The notes beneath the pieces are model-generated. The model made no database searches. It had not been told where the DNA came from and saw nothing but the letters and a program-made list of their open reading frames with translations. The translations under genes were made by a program, and so were the position numbers. This document shows positions 1 to 12,689 of a stretch of 64,000 nucleotides of DNA, piece by piece; the first letter of the stretch is position 1, and the number at the start of each line of letters is the position of its first letter. The stretch lies in the NCBI GenBank assembly GCA_016714015.1, contig JADJNZ010000007.1, positions 124,001-188,000 of the forward strand, read 5' to 3'. Source of the DNA: Gemmatimonadota bacterium (GTDB lineage: Bacteria; Gemmatimonadota; Gemmatimonadetes; Gemmatimonadales; Gemmatimonadaceae).

Positions 1-2
1 CC

Positions 3-2558
3 GTCTTCGGCCACGCCGTCGGCGCGGACTTCAAGCTCATCGACTACGACCAGTCGATCCGCTACTTCCGCCAGCTCGCCGAGGCGAGCGACCGGATGCG
101 GCTCGTTGACGTCGGGCGCACGTCGCAAGGTCGCCCGTGGACGCTGGTGGTGATCTCGTCGCCGCGGAACCTCGCGAACCTGCAGCGGTTGCGGACGATC
201 GCACAGCGGTTGGCGCATCCGGCCGGCCTGAGCGACGCCGAGGCGCGCGCGCTCGCCCGCGAGGGCAAGGCCTTCGTGGACATCTCGGGCGGCCTGCACG
301 CGAGCGAGATCGCGGGGTCGCAGCATACGGTGCAGTTGGCGTACGACCTGCTCTCACGGGACGATGCGCGCACGCGCGCGATCCTTGACGAGACCGTGCT
401 GCTGCTCTGGCCGAGCATCAATCCGGACGGGCAGGACATCGTGGTGAACTGGTACCGCAAGAACGTCGGCACGCCGTACGAGGTGGCGCCCCTCGATTCC
501 CTCTACCAGAAGTACATCGGGCACGACAACAACCGCGACGCCTACATGTTGAACGTCGTCGAGTCGCGGGTGGTGGCGCGCGTCTGGCGGGAGTGGGAAC
601 CGCAGATCATCTACGTGCAGCACCAGACGGCGCCGTTCCCGACGCGCATCTGGCTGCCGCCGTTCGCCGAGCCGATCGCCCCTCGCGCCCCCGCCCTCAT
701 GTCGCGCGAGGTGAACACGATCGGCATGACGATCGCACAGGTGCTGGAGACGAACGGCCAGCCCGGCGCGACGCACATGGGGAAGGGGTTCGACGCCTGG
801 TATCCCGGCTACATCGATTACATGCCGATGTTGCAGAACATCGCGGCGTACTGGACCGAGACGGCGCTCTTCAGCTATGCGACGCCGGGGTTCTATACCA
901 TCGACGACTTCCCGCGCGAGTACCGCGACCTGCGGCCGCAGTCGCTCTATGCCAGCCCGTGGAAGGGCGGCTGGTGGCGGTTGCGCGATGCGGTGGACTA
1001 CATGGAGACCGCGTCGATCGCGACGCTCGACTACGCGGCGAAGTATCGCGAGGACATCCTGTGGAATCGTTTTCAGGCGGGGCGCGACGCGATCGCGCGG
1101 TACCGCAAGGATCCGCCGTTCGCCTACTTCGTGCCACAGGTTCAACGTGACCCGGGAGCGGCGGTCGCGCTGTTGCAGCGGCTCGCGTTCCTGGGGGTGC
1201 GCGTTTCGCAGCTCTCGAAGGACGTCACCCACGCGGGACAGCGCCACGTCAAGGGCACCTGGGTCATCGCGATGGACCAGGAATACGCAGAACTCGTGCG
1301 CCAGCTCTTCGACCGTCAGGAGTATCCCGATCTTCGCGAGAGCGAAGGCGGGGAACCGGACCAACCGTACGACGCGGCCGGGTGGACGTTGCCGTACTTG
1401 ATGGACGTGCGCGTCATCGAGGCGCGCACCCCACTCGGCGCGGAGGTGATCGCGGCGATGCAGCCCGTCACCGGCCGCGCCACCGACCCGGCCGCCGCTG
1501 AGGCGCCACTCACGACCAACGCGATGGCCGCCGGCATCGTCGTGCCGCCGGGCCGGATCACCGGCACCGGCGCGGCGCTGAGCCTCGATCCCGCGCAGAA
1601 CGACGCGTTCCGTGTCGTCAATCGTGCCCTCGCGGCCGGTGGCAGGGTGCACCTGCATGATGGCCGGTATGTCGTCTCCGGGGTGGCGGCGGCGACGGTC
1701 GAGGGTTGGGCGAGCGCACTCGGCCTCCGGGGCGAGCGAGTGGCGGCTCCCGCAGCGGGCGCCGCGCGAGTCGGCGGACGGATCGCCCTCTTCCGCTCGA
1801 ACGCCCCGAGCATGGATGAGGGGTGGACCGAGTGGTTGCTGGACACGCACGAGTTCACCTACACGGTCATCAGCAACAGTGACGTCGTCGCGGGTGACCT
1901 CGGGGACCGCTTCGATGTGGTGATCCTCGCGTCGGATCGTGCGACGACGTTGCGCGACGGCTTCGGACGCGGGCGCGTGCCGCCGACGCTCGAGGGAGGG
2001 CTCGGCGACGCTGGAGTGCGCGCTCTCCAGGCATTCGTGCGGGGCGGCGGGACGCTCGTGGCAATGAACGCGAGCGCCCTGTTCGCGATCGACGCGTTCC
2101 ATCTCCCGGTGCGCAACGCGGTGCGCGGGCTGGCCTCGAAGCAGTTCTTCGCGAGCGGATCGATCCTCGAGGTCGTGACCGACGCGGCGCATCCGGTGAT
2201 GGCGGGGATGCCGGAGCGTGCCAAGGTGTTCTTCGACAACAGCCCGGTGTTCACGACGCTGGACGGGTTCGAAGGGACCGCGCTCGCGCGGTACGAGCGC
2301 GCCGGATCGCCGCTGCTCTCGGGCTACTTGCTCGGCGAGTCGTACCTCCAAGGGGCCGCGGCGGCGCTCGACGTGAAGCATGAGCGCGGGCGCGTGGTGT
2401 TGCTCGGATTCCGGCCGCAGTGGCGCGGCCAGACGGTCGGGACCTTCCGGGTGGTGTTCAATGCGGCGCTGTACGGGCGCGAGGTCGCCGGGCAGGCGAA
2501 GCCGACGGCAGGATTCTGGACGAGCCCAAAGCCCCCGGCGGATTCGACGCGGCGCTGA
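3..2558 (+). CDS. M14-family zinc carboxypeptidase, 5' end missing
   Basis: The reading frame is open from the first bases of the window, so the gene starts upstream. The visible 851 codons begin with VFGHAVGADFKLIDYDQSIR, typical of M14-type metallocarboxypeptidases. The motif GLHASEIAG supplies an H-x-x-E zinc-ligand pair, followed by WPSINPDG and NNRDAYM. A later QHQ is the likely third ligand region. The last ~250 residues form a second domain resembling the class I glutamine amidotransferase or ThuA fold (FDVVILASD, FVRGGGTLVAMN, RVVLLGFRPQWRGQ). Proteins of this build are usually secreted, but the signal peptide would lie outside the window. The substrate is unknown. The kinase gene follows after a 59-base gap. 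Confidence 0.85.
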   Translation, partial: VFGHAVGADFKLIDYDQSIRYFRQLAEASDRMRLVDVGRTSQGRPWTLVVISSPRNLANLQRLRTIAQRLAHPAGLSDAEARALAREGKAFVDISGGLHASEIAGSQHTVQLAYDLLSRDDARTRAILDETVLLLWPSINPDGQDIVVNWYRKNVGTPYEVAPLDSLYQKYIGHDNNRDAYMLNVVESRVVARVWREWEPQIIYVQHQTAPFPTRIWLPPFAEPIAPRAPALMSREVNTIGMTIAQVLETNGQPGATHMGKGFDAWYPGYIDYMPMLQNIAAYWTETALFSYATPGFYTIDDFPREYRDLRPQSLYASPWKGGWWRLRDAVDYMETASIATLDYAAKYREDILWNRFQAGRDAIARYRKDPPFAYFVPQVQRDPGAAVALLQRLAFLGVRVSQLSKDVTHAGQRHVKGTWVIAMDQEYAELVRQLFDRQEYPDLRESEGGEPDQPYDAAGWTLPYLMDVRVIEARTPLGAEVIAAMQPVTGRATDPAAAEAPLTTNAMAAGIVVPPGRITGTGAALSLDPAQNDAFRVVNRALAAGGRVHLHDGRYVVSGVAAATVEGWASALGLRGERVAAPAAGAARVGGRIALFRSNAPSMDEGWTEWLLDTHEFTYTVISNSDVVAGDLGDRFDVVILASDRATTLRDGFGRGRVPPTLEGGLGDAGVRALQAFVRGGGTLVAMNASALFAIDAFHLPVRNAVRGLASKQFFASGSILEVVTDAAHPVMAGMPERAKVFFDNSPVFTTLDGFEGTALARYERAGSPLLSGYLLGESYLQGAAAALDVKHERGRVVLLGFRPQWRGQTVGTFRVVFNAALYGREVAGQAKPTAGFWTSPKPPADSTRR

Positions 2559-2617
2559 GGCGTCGCCGACTCAAGCGCAGGAACCCTCCCGCCGACACTG
2601 AGCGTGGAGGGCTGCGC

Positions 2618-4468
2618 TTGACCGACATCGATCCCATGCGCGCGCGCCTCGCCGAGGCGATCGCGGGCGACTACGACCTGCTGGACGAGCTGGGCCGCGG
2701 CGGGATGGCGACCGTCCACCTCGCGCATGACCGTGCGCTCGATCGGCGCGTGGCCATCAAGATGATGGCCCCGCACCTGGTCGCGGTGGACGGTATGGCG
2801 GAGCGCTTCCTCCAGGAGGCGCGCGTCGCGGCGGCGCTCTCGCATCCGCACATCGTCCCGATCCACGCGGTGCGGCGGAGCGGGGACCTGCTGTACTTCG
2901 TCATGCGGTACGTCGAAGGCCGTTCGCTGGACGTGATCCTCGCCGAACGGGGGCCGCTGCCGGTGCCCATGGTCCGCGCGATCCTCACCCAGGTGGGCTC
3001 CGCGCTGGAGGCCGCGCACCGGAAGGGTGTCATTCATCGGGATATCAAGCCGGCGAACATCCTCATCGACGAGCACGGCGATGCGGTCGTAGCCGACTTC
3101 GGCATCGCGCGCGTCGGTGCCCGACCGGGCACGACGGAAGTGGGGCAGACCGTGGGGACACCCGAGTACATGAGCACCGAGCAGTGCGCCGGATGGGCAC
3201 TCACTGGCGCTGCTGACCAGTACTCGCTCGGTGTGGTGGCCTATGAACTTCTCGCCGGCGCGCCCCCCTTCCGCGGCGCCACCCTCCTCGAGGTCGTCTG
3301 GAAGATGGTGAACGAACCGGCGATGCCGGTCATCGTGCACCGGCGCGACGTCGCAGAGGGGCTCTCGGATGCGATCGAGCGCATGATGTCGCGACGTGCC
3401 GAGGAGCGGTTCCCGTCGGTGTCCGATGCGATCGCTTCGCTCCCGCCGCTGACCCTCGCGCCGGACGACCCCGTGCGGCGTGAGCTCATCGCATTCGCGG
3501 CGGCACGCGCCACTGGACATGCCACCGACCGCGCGACCGCGGCCGCGACGACGGTCGGCTCGAGTGCCGCTCGCCGCGCCGTGCCGAGTGCCAGCGCACA
3601 GACCGTGGTCACGACACCGGCCGCCGCGGCGCCGGTGGACGTCGAGTCCCTTCCGTTGCCGGACGTCACCGGCCGACAGGGCGTCCCCGATGTTGCCGCA
3701 CTTCGTCTTCCGATGGTCGCCGGTGTGCTGACCATCGACGACGTCATCCCCCTCTGTCCCGAGGCGACGGACTCGACCGGCCGGCCGATCGTCGATGCCG
3801 GACTCGCATGGACTTCGAGCGATCCCGCGGTGGCGCGTGTCGGCCCTGATGGGCGCGTCGTGGCCGTCGGCACCGGTCGTGCCGCGATCACCGCGCGGAG
3901 CGGCGACGCGATGTGCACGCTGTCCCTCGTCGTGACCCGTGCGGGACTGCGGACCATCGCGCTCGCCCCGCGGCCGAGCGCGCTCGAGGTGGGTGACCGG
4001 CTCGCGCTCACGCTCGCGACGGGCGAGTCGGAGGCGTTGTTGCCGCATCCACGGCTCGCGGCCTGGCGGTCGAGCGATCCCTCCGTCGCTGCGGTCGATG
4101 CGGTCGGACGCGTCTCGGCGCTGCGCGAAGGGGCAGTGGAGATCATCGCCACTACCGGGGGCGCGACGGGGAGCGTCGCGTTGCGCGTGACGCGTGCGGT
4201 CATCACGGCGGTCAACGTCTCGGGCACGCCGTCGCGACTCGTGATCGGGGAGCACTTCCGTCTGTCCGCGAGCGCCGAGAACGCGAAGGGGCATCCCTTG
4301 CACGGCCTGCCGGTCACGTGGGAGGTCAGCGATCCGGCGATCGCCGCCATCTCCCCGGACGGCGACCTCGTCGCACTCCGCAGCGGGCAGGTGCTGGTGG
4401 CCGCTCGGGTCTCCGGACGCGTGGGCACCACACGGGTTACCGTGTCAGCGCCGGCGTTCGCGGGGTGA
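2618..4468 (+). CDS. Serine/threonine protein kinase with C-terminal Ig-like (BIG2-type) repeats
   Basis: The protein has 616 residues if it starts at TTG 2618, which follows a GTGGAGG ribosome site by seven bases; ATG 2636 is an alternative. A complete Hanks-type kinase domain covers about residues 10-270: glycine loop LGRGGMATVH, VAIK lysine, HRDIKPANIL catalytic loop, DFG, and GTPEYMSTEQ activation segment. After a ~100-residue Ala/Thr-rich linker come three Ig-like group 2 repeats, each with a W-x-S-S/V-D-P-x-x-A core (LAWTSSDPAVARV, AAWRSSDPSVAAV, VTWEVSDPAIAAI). I see no transmembrane helix between kinase and repeats, although BIG2 domains are usually extracytoplasmic. Phosphorylation targets are unknown. 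The kinase call is firm; the role of the repeats is not. Confidence 0.92.
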   Translation: MTDIDPMRARLAEAIAGDYDLLDELGRGGMATVHLAHDRALDRRVAIKMMAPHLVAVDGMAERFLQEARVAAALSHPHIVPIHAVRRSGDLLYFVMRYVEGRSLDVILAERGPLPVPMVRAILTQVGSALEAAHRKGVIHRDIKPANILIDEHGDAVVADFGIARVGARPGTTEVGQTVGTPEYMSTEQCAGWALTGAADQYSLGVVAYELLAGAPPFRGATLLEVVWKMVNEPAMPVIVHRRDVAEGLSDAIERMMSRRAEERFPSVSDAIASLPPLTLAPDDPVRRELIAFAAARATGHATDRATAAATTVGSSAARRAVPSASAQTVVTTPAAAAPVDVESLPLPDVTGRQGVPDVAALRLPMVAGVLTIDDVIPLCPEATDSTGRPIVDAGLAWTSSDPAVARVGPDGRVVAVGTGRAAITARSGDAMCTLSLVVTRAGLRTIALAPRPSALEVGDRLALTLATGESEALLPHPRLAAWRSSDPSVAAVDAVGRVSALREGAVEIIATTGGATGSVALRVTRAVITAVNVSGTPSRLVIGEHFRLSASAENAKGHPLHGLPVTWEVSDPAIAAISPDGDLVALRSGQVLVAARVSGRVGTTRVTVSAPAFAG

Positions 4469-4498
4469 TCGTCGAGAGCCGTCTGCCGGGCGCGCGGG

Positions 4499-4987
4499 CT
4501 AGCGCGCGCTCGCGTCGAACATCCAACCCATGATCCACCAGCGCACGCCGTCATCGAACAGCGTGATGCTGTTGACGCCGCGCGCGAAGGGTTCGCCGCC
4601 GGGGGTCCTTGCCGAGGCGTAGGAGCTCCAGACGTGGACCATGTTCCCGGAGCGCCGCACTTCCCGGGCCGTCTCCCATTCCCAGAACCCCTCGGCGCGC
4701 GGGCGATTGGCACCGTGGTACTCGGCGAGCGGGATCACGCGAACGGCCGGGCCGCTCGCGGCGTTCGCGCTGGCGATCGCGACCCACGCCTTCGGATGAT
4801 GCAGGCTCCGGTCGCGCGCGGTATCGGGCGCTGCGCCGGCCGGCCCCGAGACGACCTCGTAGTAGGCGCGGATGATGCCGTCGATGGTCGCGACATCCTC
4901 CGGTCGCGGGGACTGGGCCGCGCCCGCGCGCGCGACGAGCGCAACGAGCAGGCCCACGGTCCAGAAGCTGAACGCTCGGGACATCAT
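4499..4987 (-). CDS. Exported NTF2-like/SnoaL-like small protein
   Basis: This 162-residue protein starts at an ATG whose codon overlaps the ppdK stop (ATGATG junction), so it is the last gene of the long minus-strand run. Residues 1-25 (MMSRAFSFWTVGLLVALVA, ending ARAGAAQS) form a Sec signal peptide, probably cut before Gln or Ser. The mature part has the pattern of the NTF2-like/DUF4440 fold: an N-terminal helix (TIDGIIRAYYEVVSG), a middle section with RVIPLAEYHG, and beta strands ending in ITLFDDGVRWWIMGWMF. Such domains bind small ligands or act as accessory domains. No catalytic residues can be assigned. Function is unknown; the location is presumably periplasmic. Confidence 0.75.
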   Translation of the reverse strand: MMSRAFSFWTVGLLVALVARAGAAQSPRPEDVATIDGIIRAYYEVVSGPAGAAPDTARDRSLHHPKAWVAIASANAASGPAVRVIPLAEYHGANRPRAEGFWEWETAREVRRSGNMVHVWSSYASARTPGGEPFARGVNSITLFDDGVRWWIMGWMFDASAR

Positions 4988-7644
4988 CCCTTCACCGCCT
5001 GCGCCGCCGCCAGCCGCGCGATCGGCACGCGGAAGGGAGAGCAGCTGACGTAGTCGAGTCCGACGCCATGGCAGAACGCGACCGAGCGCGGCTCGCCGCC
5101 ATGCTCGCCGCAGATCCCGACCTTGAGCGCAGGGCGGGCGGCGCGGCCCTCGATCGTCGCCATCTCGATCAGCCGACCCACGCCCTCCACGTCGAGCACC
5201 TGGAAGGGATCGTCCTTGTAGATCCCGCGCTCGACGTACAGCGGCAGGAACCGCCCCGCATCGTCGCGGCTGAGGCCGAGCGTCGTCTGCGTGAGGTCGT
5301 TCGTGCCGAACGAGAAGAACTCGGCCTCGGCGGCGATCTGGCGCGCGGTCAGCGCCGCGCGGGGCAACTCGATCATCGTGCCGACGAGGTACTTCACCGT
5401 CGTCCCGGTCTCCTTCGCCACCTGCGCCGCCACCCGGTCGACGATGATCCGCTGGTGCCGGAACTCGTTCACGGTGCTCACGAGCGGGATCATCACCTCG
5501 GGCTGCACGATCACGCCGCGGCGCGCCATCGCCGTCGCCGCCTCGAAGATCGCCCGCGCCTGCATCTCGGTGATCTCGGGGTATGTGACCCCCAGGCGGC
5601 AGCCACGGTGGCCGAGCATGGGGTTCGACTCGCGCAGGGCCTCGACGACGCGCATGAGCTCTCGCCGCGTCACGCCGACGCGGCGGGCGAGGAGTTTGGC
5701 CTCCTCGCCGCCGTGCGGGAGGAATTCGTGGAGCGGCGGGTCGAGCAGGCGAATCGTGACCGGATAGCCGTCCATCGCCTCGAAGATCCCCTCGAAGTCG
5801 GCACGCTGCATGGGCAGGAGCTTGGCGAGCGCCCGGCGGCGACCGCCCTCGTCGTGCGCGACGATCATCTCGCGCATCGAGTGGATGCGATCCCCGTCGA
5901 AGAACATGTGCTCGGTGCGGCAGAGCCCGATGCCCTCGGCGCCGAAGCCGCGCGCGACGCGCGCATCGTGCGGCGTGTCGGCGTTGGCGCGCACCTTGAG
6001 CCGGCGGCGCGCGTCCGCCCAGCCGAGGAGCTCGGCGAAGCCGCGATACACCGGCGCGTCCTCCTGCGAGAGCGTGCCGGCGTTCACCTGCATCACCTCT
6101 GACGGCATCGTCGGCAGGTCCCCGAGGAAGACCTCGCCGGTGCCACCATCGAGCGTGATCCAGTCGCCTTCGTTGACCTCGACGTCGCCGACCTTGAAGC
6201 GGCGGTGCGTGGAGTCGACACGGATGGCGCCGCACCCGACGACGGCGCACTTGCCCATGCCGCGGGCGACGACCGCCGCATGCGAGGTCATGCCGCCGCG
6301 TGCCGTCAGCACCGCGCGCGCGGCGACGATCCCGTGGAAGTCCTCCGGTGTGGTCTCGTCGCGCACGAGGACCACGGCGTCGCCGCGCGCGGCGCGAGAC
6401 TCGGCCGCGTCGGCGTCGAAGACGGCGATGCCGCTGGCCGCACCCGGGCTCGCCGGCAGGCCCACGCAGATCGCGTCGCCCTGGCCGGTGCGGTCGATCA
6501 CCGGGTGCAGCAGCTGGTCGAGTTGCGACGCCGGAACGCGCTGGAGCGCCTCGGGACGCGAGATGAGGCCCTCGTTGACGAGGTCGCGCGCGATGCGCAC
6601 CGCGGCGGCGGCGGTGCGCTTGCCGATGCGCGTCTGCAGGAGGTAGAGCTTCCCGCGCTCGACGGTGAACTCGAGGTCCTGCATGTCCCGGAAGTGCCGC
6701 TCGAGGAGCGACTGCGTGCGCAGCAGGTCGCCGTACGCCTCGGGGAGCACACGCGCCATCTCGGTGATCGGCTGCGGCGTGCGGATGCCGGCGACCACGT
6801 CCTCGCCCTGCGCGTTCACGAGGAACTCGCCGTAGAAGAGCTTCTCGCCGGTGCTCGGATCGCGGGTGAACGCGACGCCGGTCCCCGAATCGTCCCCGAG
6901 GTTGCCGAACACCATCGCGACGATGTTCACGGCCGTGCCGGGCGTCTCGGCGATGGCATTCACGCGGCGGTAGTCCACTGCCTTCTTGAGCGTCCACGAC
7001 TTCCACACCGCCTCGGTCGCGCCCCACAGCTGTTCGCGCGGGTCGTGCGGGAACGGCTTGCCGGTGACGCTCTTGATCAGCTGCTGGTACTCGAGCACGA
7101 GCGCCTGCAGCACCTCGGCGGGGAGCTCCGCGTCGGTCTTCGCGCCCGTGGTCAGGCGCTTGGCGGCGAGCAGGTGCTCGAAGTCGTGCATCGGCACGCC
7201 CAGCACCACGTCCCCGTACATCTGGAGGAGACGCCGATACGAGTCGTATGCAAAGCGGGGGCTCCCCGAGAGCTTGGCGAGTCCGGCGACCGTCTCGTCA
7301 TTGAGCCCGAGGTTCAGGATGGTCTCCATCATCCCGGGCATGGAGACGCGCGCGCCGGAACGCACGGAGACCAGCAGGGGATTGGTCGCATCGCCGAACC
7401 GCTTCCCGGCGGCGGCCTCGAGGCGCGTCAGCGCGCGCTCGACCTCGTCGACGAGCCCCGCCGGGATGGTCCCCTTGGCGAGGTACGCGTCGCAGAGATT
7501 GCACGCCATGGTGAACCCGGGCGGGACGGGCACGCCGAGATTCGTCATCTCGGCGAGGTTCGCGCCCTTGCCCCCGAGGAGGTCGCGATCGTCCTTGGTG
7601 GCCTCGGCCTTGCCGTTCCCGAAGAAGAAGACGGACTGCGTCAC
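4984..7644 (-). CDS. ppdK: Pyruvate, phosphate dikinase
   Basis: PPDK interconverts pyruvate, ATP and Pi with phosphoenolpyruvate, AMP and PPi in the cytoplasm. The 886-residue product has the full family length. It begins VFFFGNGKAEATKD with LLGGKGANLAEM (ATP-grasp). It carries the phosphohistidine segment GGMTSHAAVVARGMGKCAVVG and the C-terminal PEP/pyruvate barrel with GLCRTEHMFF, SFGTNDLTQ and the catalytic-loop motif GEHGGEP followed by VSCSPFRVP. The start is GTG 7644, chosen because GGAGG lies seven bases upstream. A 36-base gap separates it from purF. Its position behind purine genes suggests co-transcription. Whether it works in the gluconeogenic or glycolytic direction cannot be told from sequence. 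Confidence 0.97.
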   Translation of the reverse strand: MTQSVFFFGNGKAEATKDDRDLLGGKGANLAEMTNLGVPVPPGFTMACNLCDAYLAKGTIPAGLVDEVERALTRLEAAAGKRFGDATNPLLVSVRSGARVSMPGMMETILNLGLNDETVAGLAKLSGSPRFAYDSYRRLLQMYGDVVLGVPMHDFEHLLAAKRLTTGAKTDAELPAEVLQALVLEYQQLIKSVTGKPFPHDPREQLWGATEAVWKSWTLKKAVDYRRVNAIAETPGTAVNIVAMVFGNLGDDSGTGVAFTRDPSTGEKLFYGEFLVNAQGEDVVAGIRTPQPITEMARVLPEAYGDLLRTQSLLERHFRDMQDLEFTVERGKLYLLQTRIGKRTAAAAVRIARDLVNEGLISRPEALQRVPASQLDQLLHPVIDRTGQGDAICVGLPASPGAASGIAVFDADAAESRAARGDAVVLVRDETTPEDFHGIVAARAVLTARGGMTSHAAVVARGMGKCAVVGCGAIRVDSTHRRFKVGDVEVNEGDWITLDGGTGEVFLGDLPTMPSEVMQVNAGTLSQEDAPVYRGFAELLGWADARRRLKVRANADTPHDARVARGFGAEGIGLCRTEHMFFDGDRIHSMREMIVAHDEGGRRRALAKLLPMQRADFEGIFEAMDGYPVTIRLLDPPLHEFLPHGGEEAKLLARRVGVTRRELMRVVEALRESNPMLGHRGCRLGVTYPEITEMQARAIFEAATAMARRGVIVQPEVMIPLVSTVNEFRHQRIIVDRVAAQVAKETGTTVKYLVGTMIELPRAALTARQIAAEAEFFSFGTNDLTQTTLGLSRDDAGRFLPLYVERGIYKDDPFQVLDVEGVGRLIEMATIEGRAARPALKVGICGEHGGEPRSVAFCHGVGLDYVSCSPFRVPIARLAAAQAVKG

Positions 7645-7680
7645 GCTGGAGCCTCCGCGCCCCGGGGGGCGCCTGGCCGC

Positions 7681-9056
7681 CTAGCCGAGCCGGAGCTTCT
7701 CCGGGACGGACGGCGGCTTGGTGGGATACTGCCCGCTGAAGCACGCATGGCAGAAGCCGTCAGGTCCGTTGGGGACCGCCTGCAGCATCCCGTCGAGCGA
7801 GATGTAGCCAAGCGAGTCCACCCCGATCTTCCGGGCGATCTCCGCCACACTGTTGTTCGCCGCGATCAACTGCTCGCGGTCGGGTGTGTCGATGCCGTAG
7901 TAGCAGGGTCCCGTGATCGGGGGGGACGAGACCCGCATGTGCACTTCCCGCGCACCGGCCGCGCGGATGAGGCTCACGAGTCCCTTGGTGGTCGTGCCGC
8001 GAACGATGGAATCATCGACCATCACCACGGACTTCCCTTCGAGGATCTCGCGCACCGCGTTGTACTTCACCTTCACCTTCGCATCGCGCCCGCTCTGCGT
8101 GGGCTGGATGAACGTCCGTCCCACGTAGTGGTTGCGGATGAGCGCCAGTTCCAGCGGGATCCCGCTCTGCTCGGCGAACCCGAGCGCGGCGGAGTTGGAC
8201 GAATCGGGGACCGAGAAGACGAAGTCCGCGGTGGGCGCCGGATGCTCCTTCGCCAACTGACGACCGAGCGCCCGTCGCGCCCGGTCCACGGAGCCGCCGA
8301 AGACCCGGGAGTCGGGACGCGCGAAATAGACGTACTCGAAGACGCAACGGTGCAAGTTCGGTGCCGCCTTCCGCTGGAGCGTCCGCAGCGTCCCCTGGGG
8401 CTCGACCGCCACGATCTCGCCCGGCTGGATCTCCCGGACGACGGTCGCGCCGCAGATGTCGAGCGCGCAGGTCTCGGAGGCGAAGACGACCGCGTCGCCG
8501 ATCTGGCCCATCACCAGCGGGCGCCACCCGTACGGGTCGCGCGCCGCGACGAGGGTCTCCCCGATCATCACGAGCAGGGAGTACGCCCCCTCGACGCCCT
8601 CGAGCGCCTCGGCGAGCTTCTCCTCCGGCTTCGCCGCCTTCGACTTGGCGAGGCGATGGACGATCACCTCCGAGTCCATCGTCGAGCTGAAGATCGACCC
8701 TTCGTCCTCGAGGGCGTGCCGGATCTCCGTCGCGTTGGTGAGGTTGCCGTTGTGCGCGAGCACGATGTGCCCGCCCTTGAAGCGGACCATCGCCGGCTGC
8801 GCGTTCTCGATGGTGCTGGAGCCGGCGGTGCTGTAGCGCGTGTGCCCCAGGGCCACCGGGCCCGTGAGCTCCTTCATCTTGTCCGCGGAGAACTGGTCCG
8901 AGACCAGCCCCATCGCGCGGATGCCGTGCACCTCGCCGTCGAGGTTGGTCGAGACGATCCCGGCCGATTCCTGGCCACGGTGCTGGAGGGAATAGAGCCC
9001 GAGGTGCGTCATCGCCGCCGCACTCGGATGCCCGCTGATGCCGAAGATGCCACACA

Positions 9057-9057
<1 letters not shown>
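7681..9057 (-). CDS. purF: Amidophosphoribosyltransferase (glutamine PRPP amidotransferase)
   Basis: PurF makes 5-phosphoribosylamine from PRPP and glutamine, the first committed step of purine synthesis. The 458-residue protein starts MCGIFGISG, so the nucleophile is Cys2 and there is no propeptide beyond the initiator Met. LQHRGQESAGI and LAHNGNLTN belong to the glutaminase domain, and VVMVDDSIVRGTT is the PRPP loop. Cysteines in HRCVFEY, TGPCYYG and FCHACF fall where Bacillus-type PurF binds its [4Fe-4S] cluster, so an oxygen-sensitive cluster is likely. The ATG overlaps the purL stop by one base (ATCAG context on the plus strand), indicating translational coupling. Confidence 0.98.
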
Positions 9058-11377
<2,320 letters not shown>

Positions 11378-11381
<4 letters not shown>

Positions 11382-11689
11382 TTGCTGCGCAGTCCCTTGA
11401 AGAGGTCGCGGATGAACGTCCCGGTCGCGCTCTCGCTCGTTCGTCCGATCATCTCGATCTCGCCCGCGTCGAGCCACATGCCGTGGCAATCCGGGCAGCG
11501 GTCGACCTTCACGTGCGAGAACTCGGTCTCGACGAGGTCGGCACCGCACTTGGGGCACTTCATGTGATGCGCCTTCCGTTCCGCGGCCTTGCGCTCGGCG
11601 TCGAGCTTCGCGCGCTGGGCCTTCAGGAGTTCGGCATCCTGCAGGAGGAAGTACTCGTCCTCGTTCTTCGACGGCTTTTCGGTGGACAT
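11378..11689 (-). CDS. TFIIB-type zinc-ribbon protein
   Basis: This acidic and basic 103-residue protein has one zinc ribbon at about residues 43-72: MKCPKCG and DRCPDCHGMWLDAGEIE, giving two C-x-x-C pairs. That is the zf-TFIIB family signature, in which the second knuckle is followed by G-x-W-L-D. The N-terminal 40 residues are highly charged and probably helical (LLKAQRAKLDAERKAAERK). The gene sits between purQ and purL, with a 35-base gap to purQ and a GTGA overlap with purL. Homologs are widespread but uncharacterised. A role in the purine genes' function is only suggested by position. Confidence 0.85.
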
Positions 11690-11724
11690 CTGGATGAAGG
11701 CTGAAGGCTGGAGAAGGAAGGCGA

Positions 11725-12422
<698 letters not shown>

Positions 12423-12426
<4 letters not shown>

Positions 12427-12689
12427 GCCGCGGCCACCGGGGTCACGGCGGCGATCTCGTAGTCCTCGGTCACCGGGTTCGCGAGCAGGCGGCCGCACAT
12501 CTCGCGCACCGAGGACTCGGCGTGCGCGGCATCGCTGGCGCTCGTCTCGATCACCAGGTGGCGACCGACGTGGACGTCGCCGACGGCGGAGAAGCCGAGC
12601 GTGTGGAGGGCATCGGCGACGGCCTTGCCCTGCGGATCGAGCAGTCCCTTGCGCGGGACGATATGGACGGAGACGCGGAACCGCTTCAC
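12423..12689 (-). CDS. purS: Phosphoribosylformylglycinamidine synthase subunit PurS
   Basis: PurS is the 88-residue dimeric adaptor that links PurQ to PurL. The sequence shows the typical beta-alpha-beta pattern: FRVSVHIVPRKGLLDPQGKAV, then LGFSAVGDVHVGRHLVIE, and a C-terminal segment with MCGRLLANPVTEDYEI. The start is GTG 12689, which overlaps the pssA stop as GTGA. Its stop overlaps the purQ ATG. Order and spacing (purS-purQ) match those of many bacteria with the split enzyme. Confidence 0.96.

Noticed and set aside
2324..4303. A 659-codon open frame on the minus strand opposite the kinase gene
   Set aside because: It is rich in Arg, His and Asp from GC-rich antisense codons, has no recognisable domain, and the plus strand encodes a clear kinase.
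4490..4507. GCGCGC-gggcta-GCGCGC inverted repeat between the kinase and NTF2-like genes
   Set aside because: The six-base arms are low-complexity GC and extend into the NTF2-like coding region, with no U-run.
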